Positions 31,120 to 34,397 of a DNA stretch of 34,397 nt are shown here, one piece after another; position 1 is the first letter of the stretch, and the number at the start of each line of letters is the position of its first letter. The notes below the pieces were generated by a model. The model ran no database searches. It was given only the letters and a program-made list of their open reading frames with translations, and had not been told where the DNA came from. A program made the position numbers and the translations under genes. Source of the stretch: an uncultured Chloroflexales bacterium (lineage in GTDB: Bacteria; Chloroflexota; Chloroflexia; Chloroflexales; Chloroflexaceae); NCBI GenBank assembly GCA_937925925.1, contig CALANA010000020.1:1-34397 (forward strand). The letters are read 5' to 3'.

Positions 31120-31355
31120 CAGGTGTCGCACTCCGATAACAAGACCTGTGTGACCCGTCATAGCCAGAGTGACTGGTCAAGCACATCCCAGAAGGTCTGC
31201 AAATCTGGCTACGTCGAAAACAACCCGATTCCCCACGGCACCACGGGTTTATGACCGAGCGCTAACAGGTGTCGCACTCCGATAACAAGACCTGTGTGAA
31301 CCGTCATAGCCAGGGTGACTGGTCAAGCACATCCCAGAAGGTCTGCAAATCTGGC
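31101..31355. repeat. Tandem duplication of a convergent gene junction
   Basis: Positions 31101-31209 and 31247-31355 match at 107 of 109 bases, offset 146 bp, with 37 unrelated bases between. Each copy contains the last codons of the lipoprotein gene (FMTER and stop) and, on the other strand, the last codons of the response-regulator gene (PDLQTFWDVLDQS). Copy 1 serves the lipoprotein; copy 2 serves the regulator. Each also holds ACAGGT...ACCTGT, a possible weak terminator stem. Confidence 0.9.
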
Positions 31356-32302
31356 ACTGGCCCGTGTTGCGTATCAAACTGCTGCGCCACCAGGGTTGGG
31401 AAAGCTCCTTGCTGTTCGTGCCCAGACATATCGGTATAGACCAGATAGCCACGCACCCGATCCGCGAGACGTAAGATCTTTTGCACCTCGCTGGCAAAAT
31501 AGCGCTGTAAGCAGTGATGCAGTCCCTCCAGCGTTTGCGTCGTGCCAATCAGGGCGATGTGCCACCCATAGCTCGGATGCGCCAGAAACATATCCGGGTT
31601 ATGCCGTTCGCGTACAACGTGACGCAACTGGTGTACCAGTTTCAGCAATAGCGACTCGGCAACCGGGCGACCGTAGACCCGCAGCAGGAGTTCAAAGCCA
31701 TGTACATGCAATACCAGCGCCACCCAGTCTGTGCCCTGCGTGAGGTGCGGTAACATCTGGGCCAGCACCTGTGGGCCGGGCAAACTGGTCAGTGGGTGCT
31801 GATGCGCCAGGCCCGGTATGGTGTGCCTCAGCGTTACCGGACGATTGCGCCCATCACGCGCCAGCGACAGCAGCGTCACCAGGCGATACAGCAACCCTTC
31901 CGCCAGAAACGGCTTCACGATGTAGTCGTCGGCCCCCACTGCCCGTCCCCGCCGTCGATCCAGCATTTCATCCATAGCAGTGACAAACAGCAGCGGGATA
32001 TGTGCTGTGCGCGGATCGCTGCGAATAGCCTGGCAGACATCATAGCCACTCAGATCGGGTTTGTTGACATCGGTAATCACCAGATCGGGCATACACTGAC
32101 GACAGAGTTGAATCGTTGCTTGCCCCAGGCCACCTGGTGTGGCAATAACGTCAAACCCATGGTGCGGCAGCAGCATGCTATAGATGCGCTGAATGTCCGG
32201 GCTATCATCGCTGATCAGCACGCGGGCAATCGGTGGCCCTGGATGAACGGATGGGAATCGATTCACCGGTAGCGCATCTTCCGCCTGATCAGATTGAGTC
32301 AT
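31304..32302 (-). CDS. Response regulator with degenerate GGDEF-like C-terminal domain
   Basis: 332 residues from ATG 32302, which overlaps the glycogen synthase stop (ATGA); a longer frame exists but would run back into that gene. The receiver domain (about 25-145) has SDDS (Asp32, Asp33), the phospho-acceptor Asp78 in LVITDVNKPDLSG, Thr108 in LLFVTAMDE and Lys130 in YIVKPF, so it should be phosphorylated. The second half (about 165-310) starts like a GGDEF domain (HPLTSLPGPQVL) but lacks a GGDEF motif; HPSYGWHIALIG stands where it should be. It probably no longer makes c-di-GMP and may act as a binding domain. No histidine kinase is nearby. Confidence 0.85.
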   Translation of the reverse strand: MTQSDQAEDALPVNRFPSVHPGPPIARVLISDDSPDIQRIYSMLLPHHGFDVIATPGGLGQATIQLCRQCMPDLVITDVNKPDLSGYDVCQAIRSDPRTAHIPLLFVTAMDEMLDRRRGRAVGADDYIVKPFLAEGLLYRLVTLLSLARDGRNRPVTLRHTIPGLAHQHPLTSLPGPQVLAQMLPHLTQGTDWVALVLHVHGFELLLRVYGRPVAESLLLKLVHQLRHVVRERHNPDMFLAHPSYGWHIALIGTTQTLEGLHHCLQRYFASEVQKILRLADRVRGYLVYTDMSGHEQQGAFPTLVAQQFDTQHGPVPDLQTFWDVLDQSPWL

Positions 32303-33513
32303 GGTAGTAAAGAGCGATATAGATCGAGTGTCTTGTGAGCAATCGCTGTCCAACTGAAATGTTCCTCCACGCGCTTGCGTCCATTTTTACCAAACGTTGT
32401 ACGTACTTCGGCATCGAGTGCAACTTGATTGATAGCAGCGGCCAGATTGTGTGAAAACTGATCGGCAGAGACAGGATCGAACGTCCCGGCTTTCAGGTCA
32501 AGATCAACCAGCAACCCGGTCTCACCAGGAACGACCACTTCGGGAATACCGCCAATCGCTGAGGCAACGACAGCCGTTTCACAGGCCATGGCCTCCAGGT
32601 TAATGATCCCAAACGGCTCATACACCGATGGGCAGCAAAACACGGCTGCATGTGAGTAAAACTGAATAACGTCTTCACGTGGCAGCATTTCCTGGATCCA
32701 GATCACATTGTCCCGGTCAGCACTAACCACCCTGACTCGTTCGGCCATTTCCTGCCCGATTTCGATTGTATCCGGCGCTCCGGCACACAGTACCACTTGC
32801 AAGGTCGGGTCAATATCGGGAATGGCATTCACCAGGTGTATAATCCCTTTCTGGCGCGTAATACGCCCCACGAACAACACATAGGGGCGTTCGGGATCAA
32901 CGCCGTAGCGAGTCAGGGCATCGGTGGCGGGCATATACCGATACTGCTGGAGATCAATGCCATTGTGAATAACGTGGACACGTTCTTCTGGTACATTAAA
33001 AAGCCTGAGAACGTCACGCCGGGTCTCCTGGGATACCGCAATGACGGCATTGGCATGTTCAATGCTCATCTTTTCGATCCATGTACTCAAACGATAGGCA
33101 TTACCCAGTTGTTCGGCCTTCCAGGGCCGCAGTGGTTCCAACGAATGCGTGGTCAGGACAAATGGTACATCCCACAGTTGCTGGGCTAGAAAGCCGGCCA
33201 TATGGCTGTACCATGTGTGACAATGAACGACATCGGCATCAAAATTGTCTTTGGCCATGGCAAGATTGCGAGAAAAAGCTCCCAGAGCGCCAACAAAGCG
33301 TGGATCGGTGTTGTGCTTGAGTTCGTCCCACATTTCATAGCCTTTGACCCGTACATTGCCATCCTGAAGATCTTGATTACCAAAACAACGCACTTCTACA
33401 GGAACAAACTGCGCTAGTTCGCGTGAAAGATACTCCACATGGACGCCCGCCCCACCATACACATGCGGTGGATATTCATTCGAGAAAAAGGCCACTTTTT
33501 GTAACTTTCCCAT
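32299..33513 (-). CDS. glgA: Glycogen synthase (GT-B, GT4/GT5-like)
   Basis: 404 residues from ATG 33513, preceded by AAGGAG; a longer frame lacks this site. The N-terminal domain reads FFSNEYPPHVYGGAGVHVEY, then DADVVHCHTWYSHMAGFLA and VLTTHSLEPLRPWKAEQLG. The C-terminal domain has LFVGRITRQKGIIHLV and the EX7E motif in VYEPFGIINLEAMACE, followed by GGIPEVVVPGETGLLV. These strings match the actinobacterial-type glycogen synthase family, whose members include ADP-glucose and maltose-1-phosphate synthesising enzymes, so the donor and acceptor are not certain. It acts in the cytosol on storage glucan. The next gene, a response regulator, is translationally coupled, which is unusual for glgA. 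The promoter is at 33545-33573. Confidence 0.87.
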   Translation of the reverse strand: MGKLQKVAFFSNEYPPHVYGGAGVHVEYLSRELAQFVPVEVRCFGNQDLQDGNVRVKGYEMWDELKHNTDPRFVGALGAFSRNLAMAKDNFDADVVHCHTWYSHMAGFLAQQLWDVPFVLTTHSLEPLRPWKAEQLGNAYRLSTWIEKMSIEHANAVIAVSQETRRDVLRLFNVPEERVHVIHNGIDLQQYRYMPATDALTRYGVDPERPYVLFVGRITRQKGIIHLVNAIPDIDPTLQVVLCAGAPDTIEIGQEMAERVRVVSADRDNVIWIQEMLPREDVIQFYSHAAVFCCPSVYEPFGIINLEAMACETAVVASAIGGIPEVVVPGETGLLVDLDLKAGTFDPVSADQFSHNLAAAINQVALDAEVRTTFGKNGRKRVEEHFSWTAIAHKTLDLYRSLLP

Positions 33514-33544
33514 GATAGCTCCTTGCTCGTTTGACGATGCTGCT

Positions 33545-33573
33545 ATCATACCGCAATTTTGCGTTACCGTCAT
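33545..33573 (-). promoter_or_regulatory. Promoter of the glgA-response regulator operon
   Basis: On the minus strand ATGACG (33568-33573), a 17-bp spacer, and TATGAT (33545-33550). The spacer holds the inverted repeat CGCAA-AA-TTGCG, a candidate operator. The leader is about 25 nt. Confidence 0.6.
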
Positions 33574-33588
33574 GCCAGGCTGTGCAGT

Positions 33589-34094
33589 GCCCGGACGCTG
33601 AAGCGTCGGGCGACTGTGCCAAGGCCACCTGCGTGGCCTGTGTGCTAGCCCGCGCAGGCGGGCTTTGCTCCCGTGTTGCCCGCCCGTTCACGGGCCGGGC
33701 GATGTACCGCGACCGTGCGGTCGCCCGGACGCTGAAGCGTCGGGCGACCGTGCCAAGGCCACCTGCGTGGCCTGTGCTAGCCCGCGCCGGCGGGCTTCGC
33801 TCCCGCGTTGCCCGCCCGTTCACGGGCCGGACGATGTGACCGTGCGGTCGCCCGGACGCTGAAGCGTCGGGCGACGGTGCCAAGGCCACCTGCGTGGCCT
33901 GTGTGCCAGCCCGCGCAGGCGGGCTTCGCTCCCGTGTTGCCTGCCCGTTCACGGGCCGGGCGATGTACCGCGACCGTGCGGTCGCCCGGACGCTGAAGCG
34001 TCGGGCGACTGTGCCAGAGCCACCTGCGTGGCCTGTGCTAGCCCGCGCCGGCGGGCTTCGCTCCCGTGTTGCTCGCCCGTTCACGGGCCGGGCA
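33589..34094. repeat. Tandem array of four ~130-bp units with five hairpins each
   Basis: Units start at 33589, 33723, 33850 and 33984 (steps 134, 127, 134). A full unit contains, in order, these stems: GCCCGGACGCT-tga-AGCGTCGGGC, AGGCCAC-ctgc-GTGGCCT, GCCCGC-gcag-GCGGGC, GCCCGT-tc-ACGGGC and CGACCG-tg-CGGTCG. The last unit is cut off inside the end of the CheR-like gene. Long frames across it come from the repeats. Confidence 0.92.
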
Positions 34095-34397
34095 AGCCCT
34101 TGCTCAAAGCTTGAATGTGCTGCTCTACCATCTGGCCCAATTCACCCGCCGTGGCACCATCGGTACCAGGGATTAATACATCGGGTGCCAGCATGCTCAA
34201 TTGCTTGCGGATGTTGCGATAGGTACGCAACGCATCAGCCGAACGGCCTAGCTTCCGCCAGATATACGCCATACCCAGCCATCCTGCCACAAAGGTGCGA
34301 TCAAGATAGACCGCACGGCGATACGCGGACAGTGCTTGATCTAACTGGCCTTGATGCTCATAGATCTGGGCCAGCAGAAAGTGCGCGTCGGTCGCTA
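34081..34397 (-). CDS. C-terminal TPR region of a CheR-like methyltransferase (partial)
   Basis: 105 residues, open at the window edge, ending at the stop 34081-34083. Two TPR-like helix pairs are seen: DAHFLLAQIYEHQGQLDQAL with SAYRRAVYLDRTFVAGWLGM, then AYIWRKLGRSADALRTYRNI. The end, with PGTDGATAGELGQMVEQHI, matches the C-terminal TPR tails of CheR chemoreceptor methyltransferase fusions. The methyltransferase part lies outside the window, so this is inferred from the tail alone. The final residues and stop codon fall within the terminal copy of the hairpin array. Confidence 0.6.
   Translation of the reverse strand, partial: ATDAHFLLAQIYEHQGQLDQALSAYRRAVYLDRTFVAGWLGMAYIWRKLGRSADALRTYRNIRKQLSMLAPDVLIPGTDGATAGELGQMVEQHIQALSKGLPGP

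Noticed and set aside
33476-34084. 202-residue minus-strand frame rich in Arg, Ala and Pro
   Set aside because: It is the translation of the hairpin array, has no ribosome-binding site and overlaps the glgA promoter and start.

Overview
The window looks like a chromosomal segment from a member of the Chloroflexota, probably class Chloroflexia. This is inferred from the gene families, not from a marker gene: PAS-STAS sensors, a PP2C-like/propeller membrane protein, an FHA-GAF-cyclase followed by a RicT-type PSP1 protein, a YfhO-type membrane protein and a CheR-type TPR tail. Intergenic regions are unusually rich in palindromic and dispersed repeats. I see no rRNA, tRNA, CRISPR array, transposase, integrase or phage gene.

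Left third (1-9148): a partial gene on the minus strand, then a plus-strand signalling block. The block holds a 4xPAS-STAS protein, a small unknown protein, a 3xPAS-STAS protein and a PASx3-GGDEF-EAL c-di-GMP enzyme. Two copies of the same promoter cassette with identical internal spacing (659-725 and 3672-3738) precede the first gene and the small-protein/second-sensor pair.

Middle (9149-20501): a ~500-bp MITE-like element, a strong promoter with a palindrome over its -10, and a YfhO-family membrane protein split by an apparent one-base frameshift near 11207. Then come an MFS exporter on the minus strand, an esterase-like hydrolase, a small unknown minus-strand gene, and an ATP-grasp ligase overlapping a dynamin-like GTPase, followed by a family-4 glycosyltransferase. 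A 118-bp element with perfect 13-bp inverted ends and a perfect 9-bp target duplication sits between the small gene and the ATP-grasp gene.

Right part (20498-34397): minus-strand operons MBL hydrolase-CvpA and FHA-GAF-adenylate cyclase-RicT (each joined by an ATGA overlap), and a DtxR/MntR-type regulator. On the plus strand are a degenerate PP2C-like membrane protein with a propeller-like ectodomain and a lipoprotein. Next, on the minus strand, come a glycogen synthase-response regulator operon (ATGA overlap) and the C-terminus of a CheR-like TPR protein. The repeats include a 0.5-kb array built on GTCATGCTGAGCG, a four-unit array of five hairpins per unit, and a tandem duplication of a convergent gene junction.

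Taken together, the region is mainly sensing and second-messenger signalling (c-di-GMP, cAMP, partner-switch-like STAS modules), surface and polysaccharide functions, and repeat-driven remodelling of promoters and gene ends. The best candidate for an undescribed system is the ATP-grasp/dynamin-like GTPase pair with its neighbouring hydrolase and glycosyltransferase.
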